From NCBI GenBank assembly GCA_034336665.1, contig JAPFBE010000002.1:15664906-15728905 (forward strand): a stretch of 64,000 nucleotides of DNA, given 5' to 3'. Positions 40,939 through 52,700 of this stretch are shown here, one piece after another. Origin of the DNA: Luscinia megarhynchos (Eukaryota > Chordata > Aves > Passeriformes > Turdidae). Position 1 is the stretch's first letter, and every line of letters starts with the position of its first letter. The notes under the pieces were generated by a model. That model made no database searches. It was not told the DNA's origin and saw nothing but the letters and a program-made list of their open reading frames with translations. A program made the position numbers and the translations under genes.

Positions 40939-42489
40939 ACTCCACTGGACACCTGCCAAAAATCTTGCACATTATTTTTAATGTGCTTATTCAGACTGCC
41001 TGTGTTACACCCAAGTTCTTGAGCTTGTGTGAATATGGTCCTAATACCAAAACAGACTCTTGGAAATGGATCAGAGGCATTAAGTCTACTTGTCTGCCCT
41101 TCACCTTCAGGAGAATTCTTTGTTTAAATAACATGGTTAAAAGCAGAATGACTACAATGGGAAAAGAGTTTGATCCACTTGCTGGGAAATGTAATTGTGT
41201 ATCGTCACTGACACCAGTAATGGAGACCTTGGTACTGAAGGTTTTAATGTGTGGTCTGATCAGTGGGGCCTTGCCCAAATCCATGGGCTCCAGGCATGCT
41301 GCTGGAAACTGTGCTACCATTATCTACAGTAAAGGAGAGAACAACTTCTCCCTGCATGTAAGAGTGAGGTGACTGAGTTTTACAGTTCTTCCCTCTGTTT
41401 GTTTTAATTTCACAATGTACATGATTTATGAACCAGCGGTAGTAACAATTATTGTCTCCAGCATGGAACATATTTCAGACACGGGCATCTGTATGAGTAA
41501 GAAGGGGACAGGAGAAATAAGAACAAGGAATCTATGATAAGTGTCTTTTCAGCAAAACACCACCAGAGGCTTAAATCACTGCACAAAGCACACGTAACCA
41601 AAAAGAAGCAAACTGTGGGAAGCCAGGTGTGCAAGTCTGATTAATCTCTTCTGGCTGAGGTTTTTAATGCTCAAGAGAATAATGAGCAATTTTGCAAGAT
41701 GTTGGTTCCCAGTGGGGTTGTGACCACTCGGCACTGTGTAATAACTTGTACACTAGAACTGATGAAAAGATGTTTAGACATCAACCTCTCCACTCTTGAT
41801 GAAAATCAATTACTTAAAAGACAGTTGTGGATGCCACAATATTTGCTACACATCAGACCTTTGACAAGCAGGCCATCCCTTACCCTTTCCATACAGATAA
41901 TTTTGCTAACATCTATAATTACTGTATTTCTTTTGGGGTTTTCATGAGCTAAAGATATGTTTATTTGTTGCACAGGTTTGCTACTATATGGTTCTTCTGA
42001 AGTGTTAGTGGTACACCAGAGCTTTTCACCATGTACACCAAGTCTGATGCTTCTTAGACATTGTACATGGCTGGAGAACTGGTCAGCACACATTGAAGAT
42101 ACAGCTGCTGCAGATGGAGTGCTAGGAACTTCTGGACATATGGCAGCAAAGGTTGCTGCAGCAAGGGCTGTAGAAAGGCTCATTAAAATCTTCAAATCCT
42201 GCCCCAGCTCAAGCACTGCTTGGAGAAAGAGGACATGCTTGGGGATGCTGGGCTTGTGGCAGAGCTGGTTGTGGTTGCTTTACTGCCAGTGGCAGAAATG
42301 CTCTTCCTTGACTCCTTGCCAAATATAAGCCAACATTGTACCCTGACAGCAAGGAAGGACAACAGACTCCTGGGTGGTACAAAAAGAAACACAACCAGGA
42401 GATCAGAGGATTTTTCTATCGATTGAAGGATACCCTTCTATTCACCAGTCCTTAGACTGTATCTAGACTACTGTGCATGCTTAGTATCC

Positions 42490-42965
42490 TCCAGGAAAGA
42501 TAGCAAAAAACCAGAATGAGTCAAGCACAGGGTCACTGCAGTGGCTGAGGGCTAGAGCACCTGCTGAACTGAGGTATTGAGATGTGTTCAGCTTGGAGCA
42601 AAGACAGCTTGTGTGGAGAACACCTAAGAGCAGCCTCCCAGTACCTACAAGCCAGGTTAGCAGTAAGGTGATATTCTTCAGTGGTGTGTGGTGGGAGGAG
42701 GAAAGACAGTGGGCAAAAGAAAAATGGAAGAGGTTCAGAACTGGATTATAAGGAAAGTATCTTCTGTGCCATGAGAAGAGGTAGTTAGTGGAGTAGGTTG
42801 ATCCAGACAAGTTGTACAGCTGGCATCCTCTGAAGTTTTCAAGACCCATCTGGTCAAAGGCCTGAGCAACCTCGTCTGATCCCATACTTGGCTCTGCTTT
42901 GAGCAGAAGGTTGGATTAAAGACCTGCTGAGGTTCTTCCTCACCTGAATGACCTTATACTGTGAC
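42490..42965 (+). mobile_element. Old CR1 LINE 3' fragment, plus orientation
   Basis: Weak but ordered CR1 blocks are present: GGGCTAGAGCACCTGCTGAA, TGTTCAGCTTGGAGCAAAGA, GAGCAGCCTCCCAGTACCTA, GTTTTCAAGACCCATCTGGT, TTTGAGCAGAAGGTTGGATT and GGTTCTTCCTCACCTGAATG near the 3' end. Divergence is higher than in the 10-18 kb copies, so it is an older insertion. The 5' boundary is uncertain by tens of bases. Confidence 0.8.
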
Positions 42966-45416
42966 CTTTGCTGTACTATATTCAACTACAAGTAATACAG
43001 CTTGTCATAAAAGCTAATGATACTCTTTAAATTCCTTCCAAGTAATTAATTTTGTAAAATAATGTGCAAAAAACCCCTAAACCAAACAAACAGTGCAAAA
43101 ACCAGTGTGGCCTGTTGAGGCAGCTCCATGGGGTGATGTGCCTGATATTTGCTGGCAACATTTGGACAAGTAGCTTTTGCTTTTTCAGGTCTTCTCTCCT
43201 GTAATCATTTGTGCCTAAATGGTGAAAGTCTCTTTTATTGTTTCAATGAGTTTTTGAGCAGATTCATAAAGGCAAGTCAAAAACTGTACTCCTGCTGACT
43301 ACAGCCAGATCTACAGCCGTGTCCTCAGGGGAAGATTTGAGATAGAAATTTGCTGTTCTCCTGTACCACATATGCATCCAAGATTCAGGTTGAATTTGGA
43401 GAACAAAAGGAAGACATGATTAGTTCTAAATGTTGAAAAGCATAGCTCTGCATGAACTCCTGTGCAGGGCCTTGAAGAGGGTTTCAAAGACGAGAAGATT
43501 TCCTGATGCCTGTGTGTGATAGGTACTCCTCTCCAGGAAGCAGCACAGAGAAGAATTATAGAGGGAGAAACTGCTGAGGGTTCAGTTTCCATGAGAACCT
43601 GGTGAAGGAGAAACTGCTCTTGCTCTGCTGCCTCTCCCTTGACACACAGTGAGAGAACTGTCCATTGTCTCCATGTGAATATAACTTCTCTTTTGAAAGG
43701 AAGCTTCTGGATTATGTCCTGGGCTCATCTACAGAGGAGTCTTTTGATATCTGACTACTACATTATAAAACACTGCAGAGTATTTATTGGACAAATTAGT
43801 TGCAAAAACTTTTATAAAGCTGTCATTAATAACTAGCTGTGCCATGGCAAGGCAGCAGGACCCCAGGCATTCATGTTCTCAAACCTCCTTCTTGTCTGCA
43901 TTGTCAGAAGCAACTTTGGAGGACTTTTAACATTTCCTACCCTGTTAAATGTTTACTTCTAATTATAAAACAGTTCTGACTCTACAGAAACATAACTAGA
44001 AAGCACAATATCAGAACTAAAAATGTGTTACGTGTCTTTTCAAAATTTTGAATGAAGAAAGCAAAAAAATGCAAAAGGTTTAAATGGAATAGGTAAGTGG
44101 CCAGATACAACCAAAGCTACACCTTATTCTAACATTAGGCTAGATGTTGGCTCAAACAGACTCAGTTGCTCCTGAGATCCCATCTTAGTGGTACATATTT
44201 TGTTCTCTGTGGTTTTAGGAGCTTTACGGGTTACTGGTGATTCAGTAAAATATCAGGAAAATATCTAATTAATTTCAGAAAACATTATCTGTGCTGGTGA
44301 AAATTAACAGCTTAATGAATCAAGATCAAAGGGAACTTTACAACACTGGAGTCTATCAATCAGATGTGCCTAGTCTTCCTGTCACTTGGCCATTAAAGAT
44401 TTTATTATAAGCTGGGGACTTGAACACCAGCACCCCAATTAAATTTGGACCCAGGTGATTATTTCAACTCTTCCTAAATTTTCAGTGAAGGAAGTTAGAA
44501 GTGTCCTAAATGCCTGGATTCTGCAAGTGAATATCAGAGAAATAAAACAATGAAAGAAATTCTATCTTGTAGTAGAATGTAGTAGAGTATTATTAGACAA
44601 TGTGAACATTGCCTAATGCAAATCAATCTAATGCTCATCATGTTTAAAAAGCAGTAGAAGGCTCACCAGGAGGTGACTGGCCAACAGGACATGAAGAGCA
44701 GTGAAACAATGGTATCGAAACAGTTAAGGCTCATGTTTTACTCCTAGAGTTGCCTGTCCTCTAGGGCTGTGTGGGCACTTCCACATCAGTGCTGTGACAG
44801 GGATGTTCCCTGTGGAGGCAGCACCCTCAAGACCACAGGACATGGTGTGAGGAAAAGCATGGAGCATCTTCTGCAGCAGTGTTGGCACTACTCCCAGTGT
44901 CTGCCTTGCAGTCTGCTCTTGGCTCTGGCACTGTTTCTATACTGCCCCATCCCTACAGAGCCTCAGCCTTGAGAAAAAGCGTGCCAAGGCTGTGTGATTT
45001 ATATTTGCTAGAGGCAATTCTCTCTTCCTTCCACCTTTAAAATGGATTTTTTTTTCTTTTCATTCTCCACAAAATTAAATGTGCTCTTACGTGTTTATTT
45101 AGGCTTGTTCTTTTATGTGCGTTTCTTATCAATTGAAAGGCCAATCTTTGTCTTGGCACAGGCAGATAGATATTTGAGATGGTTCAAAATGCTTTCAGAG
45201 GAATGGAATGTTTCTTTTCCATTTCTAAAATCTGTAATAAGTTCTTTGTCAAGCCCTGCATACCTTTTTGAAGAACTTTGGAATATTCTCACAGCAAGAG
45301 GTGGTCCAACTTTTTTCCCCTAAAGGTTTGTTTTTAAAATATTTTTCCTTTTTTTGCCTTTGATCATGTTTATAGTCATTTTTTAATATATGTTTATATA
45401 AAACGTGTTCCTATTA

Positions 45417-45466
45417 AATATATACACTTATGTACACATACACTCACACACATACATATATGTGTA
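45417..45466. repeat. TA/CA-rich microsatellite
   Basis: Imperfect run of TATACACTTATGTACACATA and CACTCACACACATACATATA words. Simple repeat. Confidence 0.88.
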
Positions 45467-47431
45467 GACAGAAGTTGAGCTGCTTCTGCATTTTCACATG
45501 TGTACCTGAACCCTTCATAGGATCACATCTCCTCTCACAGTCTCTTGAACAGACCTACCAGACCATTAAACCTTTGTCACTCTCCACTAGCCCTGCCTGG
45601 TATGTCTTAATTTGCCTTTCAACCTTTTCAAAAATTCTTCAGTAGAAAAATGTGTATGCAGCAAGAACTGAAAAGTTTTCATTTTGAATGCCAGAATTCA
45701 GATTTTGCTTGTTTTCTCACAAGCTGAGGATGTCTCTGAAGTAATTAGAAAAAGAATAGCATTAATTCTGCTTCTCACTGAGAAGGATGCTTCATTAGGA
45801 TTGATTACTCATTTCCAAAGATTGTACATGGCTAATATAATTACCACTGGAGAACACTGAAGGCAGTGAACAACACATATATCCTTTGGACCACCAAAGT
45901 AAATGGACCCTTAAGAACAAACTGAATACTTTTATTTATAAGGAATGTATAAATGAGGGTTTCAGTTCCACCAGGAATACTGTCAATTAAATTATGGCTC
46001 TATGACTGAATTTGAATCTCTGTTCCTTTAGCCTGATGGTTCTGTATATGCATATACAAGAGTCTATCTGTATGCACATACAAGACTTTATATAGGACTA
46101 GATGGGACATCACTGAAGGCCACCACAAAGTAAGTCACAGTTCTGTTTCACTTTCATTGGAAAGTCATCATCATCAAGCAACTCATTTATGCTGATAACT
46201 TGAGCCTGATTCTACTTCACACAAATCTTGCAGCTGCAGAAAAAACAAAATTACTCCAGAAGTCCTCATCCTTTGATTCTTTGGTTGTCTCTTACAAAAT
46301 AATGGCTTATGAATCAAGGACACTTAGTACCTGAATTTTTTTCCTATGCTATTCCTATATTTTTATTTCTTCCATGTTGGCCTCATTTCTGAACAACTTC
46401 TTATAATTGGGACAGAGTTTTATGGAAGATCACAGGAAGCTGGTTTTGTCCTTAGGTAAAGCCATGAGTACTGCTACCTGGCCTTGCAGGCTGCAGGACT
46501 GCCCATTCACTTTGTAGCAAAAGGCAAAATATTAACCATTATGTGCAGATTTCGGCAGGTAAGAAAGTAAGAGGTTTCACATAAAATGTACAAAACTCTA
46601 CAGGACAAAAAAGTGTGGTCATCCAAACAGAAACATGAAGAGACTACGCAGAGATGAGAGAAAACCAGAACACGTTCTTTCCTAATGAGCTCTTTCCTGA
46701 TATAGATCTTAAACCTGAATAAAATGGGTATTAACTCTCTGGAAAAAAAAAATCTATAATATATAAATGTGGGCAGAGCATTACTCACATCAGTTCTGAA
46801 AATATCAGGGCAGGATTAATACAAGATCAACCCAGGGGGAAGACTGGTAGCTGCCCCACTACAAAGATGAACCACACCTCATATTCATCTCAGGATTTTG
46901 AGGTGCTGCCTCCTGTGCAGAAGCTGCAATTATGAGCAGACTGTTCAAAAGGTGCAGGCAAGCGTTTAGGGAATCTATTTTGGTCTGCATAAATATAGCC
47001 ATCCTTTGCTTCAGCAGTCAAAATGAGAGACTGGGAGCAAGAGACAGATCCACCCTCCTTCCACATCCACCTAGAACTTTGAACCCCAAAGAGCTTGGAC
47101 ACCTGCGAAAACATGGGTAACACAAAACAGAGCCTGTGTTGTTTACTGTTGCTACCTGCCATGCAGTGAGAGCTAAACTGCAGCATAAAGCACAGAACAT
47201 CAAAATCCTGGTCGTTGGGAATTGGAGCTGGACTCACCAGTGGGAGGGGAGTAATCAGAGCAGAGGTGGAAAGGGGGAACAGTTTGGCAGACAATGAAAG
47301 CACTGAGGCAAAAGGGCAAGAAGCCATAGGACAGAATTACCTGTGTGAAGACTGGGGGCAAGTAAAAGACAAATGTATGGAAAGATACAGGGTGTGTGGA
47401 GGGGGACCTGCCCATACGGCAGTTAAGGGGA

Positions 47432-47491
47432 CATGCAACAAATGGTAAAAGGAGAAATCAAAACTCTCCCTTTCCCCTCAACTCTCATGCA
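47432..47491 (-). promoter_or_regulatory. Two UGCAUG motifs (Rbfox-type) downstream of the cassette exon
   Basis: On the minus strand TGCATG occurs at 47491-47486 and 47437-47432, that is 365 and 419 nt past the donor of the 207-nt exon. UGCAUG in the downstream intron is the known binding element of Rbfox splicing factors, which promote inclusion in neurons and muscle. Two copies within 60 bases are uncommon by chance but not impossible. The role here is an inference. Confidence 0.35.
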
Positions 47492-47855
47492 TTTCCTCAT
47501 TAAGGGCATTTAAAGTTATCCTAGTATCTTCCTGACACTTCCTTTCCCATCAAAGCACATCCTGCAATTTCAGTGGTGATGGTAAGTCTTGATGAATAAG
47601 AGTGAGGAGGGTTAGGAAATGCCACAGGGGTCTTAGGCAATTACAGCTGAGAGGGGAAGTGCCCCTGGAGCCACCTTGATGAAGGTGTAGTCTGCAGATT
47701 CACGATCCCTGCCCTAGGTACAGCACGTACATCACCAGCACACACAACAAGTGCAAACAGCGTTACAGAAACCGGAGGAACACTGAGAACCTTGCTACAA
47801 AGGCAGCTTTTCCTATAAGGGAAACGGGGCTGAGGGTCCAGGAGTACCTACTTAC

Positions 47856-48062
47856 CAGTTAAGTGGCTGGCAATCCTGGCAATAGGTTTAGGAGGCAGGG
47901 CAGGGGGCTGTTTGAGGAGGGACAACTGTTTCACTGGGGTGTCCTCATGGTCTCCAGGGAAAGCAGCAGATTTTTTGGGGGGAAGTAGCAGGACTGGCTT
48001 AGCTGTAGGATCTTGGGACAGGAGGACGCCGGATTCATTGGATGTGGGGCTCTCTTCAGACA
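47856..48062 (-). CDS. PHACTR1: PHACTR1 probable cassette exon, proline-rich, 69 codons
   Basis: This 207-nt open exon has acceptor GTGTCCTCCAG and a strong donor AACTG|GTAAGT. It is phase 1 at both ends, so inclusion or skipping keeps the frame. It encodes SEESPTSNESGVLLSQDP, then KPVLLLPPKKSAAFPGDHED, then QPPALPPKPIARIASHLT. The PALPPKPIAR part contains a PxxPx[K/R] core typical of class II SH3 ligands and resembles proline-rich stretches of PHACTR2 and PHACTR4. The reference-length mammalian protein (about 580 residues, from memory) goes directly from IMDG(P/T) to DPGAPVKLP, so this exon is inferred to be an alternatively included segment. The pyrimidine tract before the acceptor is broken by purines, as in many regulated exons. 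Two UGCAUG motifs lie 365-424 nt past the donor. That it is an exon is likely; that it is alternative is an inference. Confidence 0.85.
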
Positions 48063-49080
48063 CTGGAGGACACAACCACATCATAGACGCAACAACGTTA
48101 CGAGCAAAGCAGCAGCAGATAGAGCCGAAGTCAGACAAAGAAAAGCAGCACAGCAATGCAGATTAGGAATGACTCATAGATTTCACTCCAACATCGTATA
48201 ACATAGAAAGGAGGAAAGAAGGAAAGAAAGAAAGCAAAAGAGAAGGAGTAACACACATCCACACAATGGCCAAATTTCCCATTACTTCTGACAGAAGCAA
48301 GCTCCCCCATGTCAGGCTGGGATGTACTCCCACATCTGGAACATAAATCAAGTTTTATAATGCCACGTCTCTGATGGTCTGTCACCACAGCTTGCCTAGG
48401 ACCAGATACGTTAGCAGGTGGTCTGTAAACGTACCTGTTAAAAGTAAAAAGCATCTCATGGGGCCTGCTCTCTTTTGAGAAGGCTGCATAGCTGTGCAAG
48501 ATCGTGGATGACAACTCCTACTGCTCGCTTTTCCTCACTTGACCTTTGTCCACAACTCTCAGCAGAAAGAGGAGCTAAGCTAGATGTAGAGCATTGCTGT
48601 CTCTCTGCACAGGCTGGGGAAGAAGAGCAGCCAGCCTCACCCAGCGTAGAGCAGCTGACTGTGTTAGTCACTGACAGATGTGTGGTATGAACATCACACA
48701 GCACCACATGGCAAGTAGAGGGAACGATGTTGTACCCCTGGGTTCAAATGTGTTGTAAGCTCTCTGCTCTAGAGCTCATTAGCACATCTGAGGTGTAGAC
48801 AGAGAGCTGGAAACCTACTTCACATGTTCACAAAGTGCAGGGGTTTTGCTTTACTCCAGGAGAGGTTACTTGCATTGAAGTAGTGGTTACTTCTATATCA
48901 TGTCAGTCAAAATTTCTCGTGGAACATTCAGTGACAATCTCTATGCTGTCAACTCTTTCTACACTGGAAGACCTTCATTTTGACAAGGATTTCTCAGGGC
49001 TAAACACGAAATGTTAGGAGTCAAAAAACTTGTTTCAAACAGCTTAGAGTATCTAGACCACAATGTGAATGAGATGTTAC
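48063..49080 (-). other. PHACTR1: PHACTR1 1.0-kb intron upstream of the cassette exon
   Basis: A 1018-nt intron. It contains a GA-rich microsatellite at 48205-48248, which on the transcribed strand is a CT-rich tract about 145-185 nt before the acceptor and could attract polypyrimidine-binding proteins. No other element was recognised. Confidence 0.8.
48205..48248. repeat. (GAAA/GGAA)n purine-rich repeat
   Basis: AGAAAGGAGGAAAGAAGGAA followed by AGAAAGAAAGC and AAAAGAGAAGG. On the gene's strand it reads as a CT-rich tract upstream of the cassette acceptor. Confidence 0.88.
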
Positions 49081-49260
49081 CTGTCCCATCCATGATCTCT
49101 GTGGTTGGGAGCACCTCATATGAGCAGGGTTCCACAGCTGCTGGGACTGACTCCAGTTCTGCTAGGGCTGGCAGGGATACCTGGCTGGCACTCAGCCCAG
49201 AGCCCAGAGGCTGCCCATTCTCCAAAGCTCCTTCTTCATTTGATATGGAAAGTTCCCCAT
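49081..49260 (-). CDS. PHACTR1: PHACTR1 exon: linker after N-terminal RPEL
   Basis: This 180-nt exon has acceptor TATGAACAG and donor GACAG|GTAACA, with phase-1 boundaries at both ends. It encodes 59 whole codons running from [16 protein letters not shown] through [12 protein letters not shown] to [15 protein letters not shown]. The blocks SLPAL, CSYEVL and IMDG match the PHACTR1 linker and no other protein I know. The stretch between them (PLGSG, SVPAAVE) has drifted from mammals, as expected for a disordered acidic linker. No fold, catalytic residue or membrane segment is visible. Because both ends are phase 1, it can splice either to the 207-nt exon at 47856 or straight to the exon at 37645: the last G pairs with TG to give Val or with AT to give Asp. 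Confidence 0.94.
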
Positions 49261-49393
49261 CTGTTCATAGTTGGAGGAAAGAAGATTGACAAAAAAAGAC
49301 ATAAATAAGATGCAGACAGAATTTTAAATTAAATCTATCTCCATTAGATTGTTTTCAAATGAGGAACCTAGACTGAGATCTTCTATGTACACA

Positions 49394-49575
49394 TGTACTG
49401 GGTTTACATGGAAAGGTTTTGATAGCAGGGGGGCTACAGGGATGACTTTTGTGGGAAGCTGCCAGAAGTTTCCCCCATGTCTGATGGAACCAGTTCCAAG
49501 TTAGACCCACTGCTGGCTAAGGCTGAGCCTATCAGTGACGGTGGTAGCACCTCTGGGGTAACATATAATTTATGT
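49394..49575 (+). mobile_element. Avian ERV LTR-like fragment, plus orientation
   Basis: The sequence opens TGTACTGGGTTTACATGGAA then AGGTTTTGATAGCAGGGGGG, and continues with GGCTACAGGGATGAC, GGAAGCTGCCAGAAGTTTCC, CCCATGTCTGATGGAACCAG, CTGGCTAAGGCTGAGCC and TATCAGTGACGGTGGTAGCA. These blocks match, from memory, the 5' part of an LTR family frequent in bird genomes. After about 49575 the match is lost, although the following 115 bases end at an A21 run. No viral coding sequence adjoins it. Family name and 3' limit are uncertain. Confidence 0.65.
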
Positions 49576-49691
49576 CAAATATCTGTATTGATCTTTTGCT
49601 CTACCCTGGAATGGTCACTATGAACCGTGGTCTAAGTTGGTTGATTCCTGACCACCCTTAACCTATGTGGACATGCAGTCCCACCCAATGC

Positions 49692-49712
49692 AAAAAAAAA
49701 AAAAAAAAAAAA
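49692..49712. repeat. A21 homopolymer
   Basis: Run of 21 A residues about 120 bases after the LTR-like fragment. It could be the tail of a retroposed transcript or plain simple sequence. Confidence 0.9.
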
Positions 49713-52700
49713 TCTGCTTCCCCTCTCTCTGTTGAATCTGGGAAGTCAGGAATGAAAGTAGACTGTAATTAAAAATACGAATACATACTGTATATAATAT
49801 TTTAATATTAATAACAAGAATTATTACCTTTCCCAACACCAACTTTTATGCAATAAAGGACACAAGCAAAATCACAGGGGTATGTCCCTATTTTACATAC
49901 AAATAACCATGTTTTATGTAAGGAAGAGAATAATTTTTATAGTTGCCTGATGTAAAGTCTTGATACTGTGATATATCAGATTCCATTTAGAAAGCCTGTT
50001 TTTATAGTTTCTAATAATATCTCCTCTATCTGAGCAAAATTTCTGTGACAGCAGCTGGCATTTTCTTTCCTATCAAATACCACTTCACATTAGAAATAAT
50101 AAAGAGCAGAAGAAAGGATTCAGATTATTCTCTATAGTGTCAACCTGCATGATTTTTATCTCCAAACTTGTTAAGCACAGCACTCTGGTACCTGGAGGCA
50201 ATGACTACATGGACATCACAATTAGAGTTTTATAAAGCAAAGTGTTCAGCCCCTATGGTTACAAATGGAAGCCTGAAAATATAACTGAAATGTGACCTGT
50301 GAAACTAGAAACCAGCAGGAACTTGATTTTACTAAGCATTTAAATTACTTTTGAAAATGAAACTCAAGATTTCAGAATATGGTTTTAGATTTTTGGGCAC
50401 CACTGATTAGCCATATTACTGCTCAATGTACTGAGTGGAGATGTACACCAAATCAAATGAGTGCACGTTTTCCCCTCATAGGGCTAAGATGTACAAACCA
50501 CTTTAGAAAACAATACTGAAATACTAGTGCTAGTATACAGCAATTAACAAGTCTGAAAATACATTAGCTGATAAGTATTCAGAATTATGTTTCTGCCATT
50601 TAAAGCTTCTCTACAGTGAGTGAAGATGGTCTCCTGTTTATTTTGGTATTATAAATACCAAGGTCTTGACTTTCTTGGTTTTATTGGAGGCTTTTTGAAG
50701 ACCCAGAGAGCTATTATGATAATGCAGTCACATTATACTAGACTGAAACCTGATCCATGGCTTTGAGAGATCAACTGAACTGGCTAAAAGATGGCAACAA
50801 AAATTAAAGCTAAAAGCTTCAGCCAAGTGCTTGCAGCACAGCTTCCTTTCTAACTACTGTGGCCATTCTACACAAAGCTGTTTGCTTCCCTAGGCAGCAA
50901 AAATCAAAAAAACAATTCAGACAGTATTTAAGCTGGGTCCATGAGGGAGTAGCTTGACCTCTGGAGCAAAAGAGCACATGAAGGCTATGGTAGCCAAAAT
51001 GGACAATTTAAAATCCTGGGTTAATTTTTGGATTGAGCTGTCTCCTTCAGTAAGAAATTCTTGATGGCAAAGACTAGGAAGGGCAGAGTAAAATTCATTG
51101 TCATTTTCTGCCATGACCCCCAGGTGGGGAATGGAAAATTGTGTGTTCTTGAATATGGTCAAGACCTGCCCCTGGAACTGTTTCCTAGCCTTGGTGGCAA
51201 CCTTAGCACAGTAGCTGGGATCCTCCACAATTTCAATCCCTAAGCATACCCCTGATTTTGTGGGATCCCATGGAGTTTGAGACAGGCTACTTCTGGAGGA
51301 GTTAAAAACTTTTCAATTTCACTGCAGCACAATTGGCTCTCCAGTGTCTACCATGCCTTCCTCCTTGCTGCATTACCAAAGCCACTTCTTCAAGTTTGTC
51401 CTCACATACTGTCACAAAATCTGCTTTAGTGCTTAAGTGCAACATGTCCAAATCCTGTCAGGACTTAGGTCACCTGAAATCTAAGTCTAAATCCATCATT
51501 TTAATTAGATAGAGCATATTAAAATACATGAATATAAAAGATGAAAACTGCCCATGTTTCCTTGAAAAACCATTGCACCGTTGCCTTCGGAGTAAGTAAT
51601 TGGCACACGTTCATATTCAGGAATTTCTCACGACAGGCAATCTCATCTACATTCAGAAAGAAGAAGAGGTATCAAAATACTACCAGTAGATTTAGTTCTT
51701 TGGCCAGCAGCATGAAACAGCAGGCAATTCTAATGACAGATGTTTTTGGGGCGACTACACCTTCATGTGAAAATCAAGGTCTGTACCTATGTGCAGAAGC
51801 AATGGCATAACAAAAATATTCTTCTAAATGTTGAGGTATGTTCTGTGATGCAGGTGGAAGAGGTATTTTTAACCTCTCAGCACTATCTGCCCACTAACTA
51901 TTAGAACAGCAGGAGCTTCATCAGATACTTCTTTAACTTACTATTTTCCAAAAATACAGAGTATTTGAAAAAATTATAACCTTTGCCTACATTTTCAGAA
52001 TACTCAAGTCACAGAGACCTGTAAATGGAAGATAACAGAAACTGATTCTGTCATGAGTTTTGGCCTCAGCTAGGAGAGAGCTCTCTGCAGTACAGTCAGG
52101 GGCAGCTTCACGTGACTAATTTAAGTGTGGGGTTCACTGAAATGATAACAGCATTTCTTGTTTTCTAAATACAGCAGCTGGGCTGCAGTGACTCTCCTAC
52201 GTGTGACTAACTGCACATTTTCACCTGCTGGGTGACACAAAGTTCTCTGAAAAGCCAGCAAATCCTGAAGCAAACAGGTCAGAGCACCACTTTAAACAGT
52301 AGATGAACAAACCAACTAATTATGCTTTTCTTCAACATAGAAGATATGAAAAAACCAACACCAAGCACAAGACAAAAATTCTTATTCTTGGGTCGGTCTG
52401 CCTGCACTGTTTGCTTTGATTGGTATGGGTTTTTAAAGAAAGAAAAAGCCAAAATTACTCACAGGCCTTCTTTGCTAACCTCTTAGGAGAGGGAGACAAA
52501 GAGATTTACACCTACTGTCTGCAAGATGCCTCTTGGAAGGTGCTACCACAGTCAAACAAAATGTTCTGCTAAGAAATGCTAAAATTCTGTTGTTTTCTTG
52601 AAGGATTACAGGTTACCTAACAGGAATTACAAAGAAAATGTTACTTCCACTTAAAGATTCTCAATGAAATATATCCATTACTAGAATTACTCTCATATTA

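Larger units (their letters stand above)
37646..47855 (-). other. PHACTR1: PHACTR1 10.2-kb intron
   Basis: Intron between the cassette exon and the large linker exon. It holds a solo-LTR-like element (39280-39862), an old CR1 fragment (42490-42965), AT and CA microsatellites (38607-38645, 45417-45466), short tandem words at 40811-40849 and 40912-40938, and two UGCAUG motifs (minus strand) at 47432 and 47486, close to the cassette exon donor. Apart from these, 43000-47400 shows nothing I can name. Confidence 0.75.

Noticed and set aside
41806..42328. Overlapping 136- and 123-codon frames on opposite strands
   Set aside because: No family recognised, no splice context, and the composition is alanine/serine from low-complexity GCA/GCT words.
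50917..51228. 103-codon minus-strand frame with a faintly histone-like patch (KVATKARKQ … LTQDFKLS)
   Set aside because: The matching words do not continue into the rest of histone H3 in order, and nothing else aligns. Treated as chance unless a database search says otherwise.
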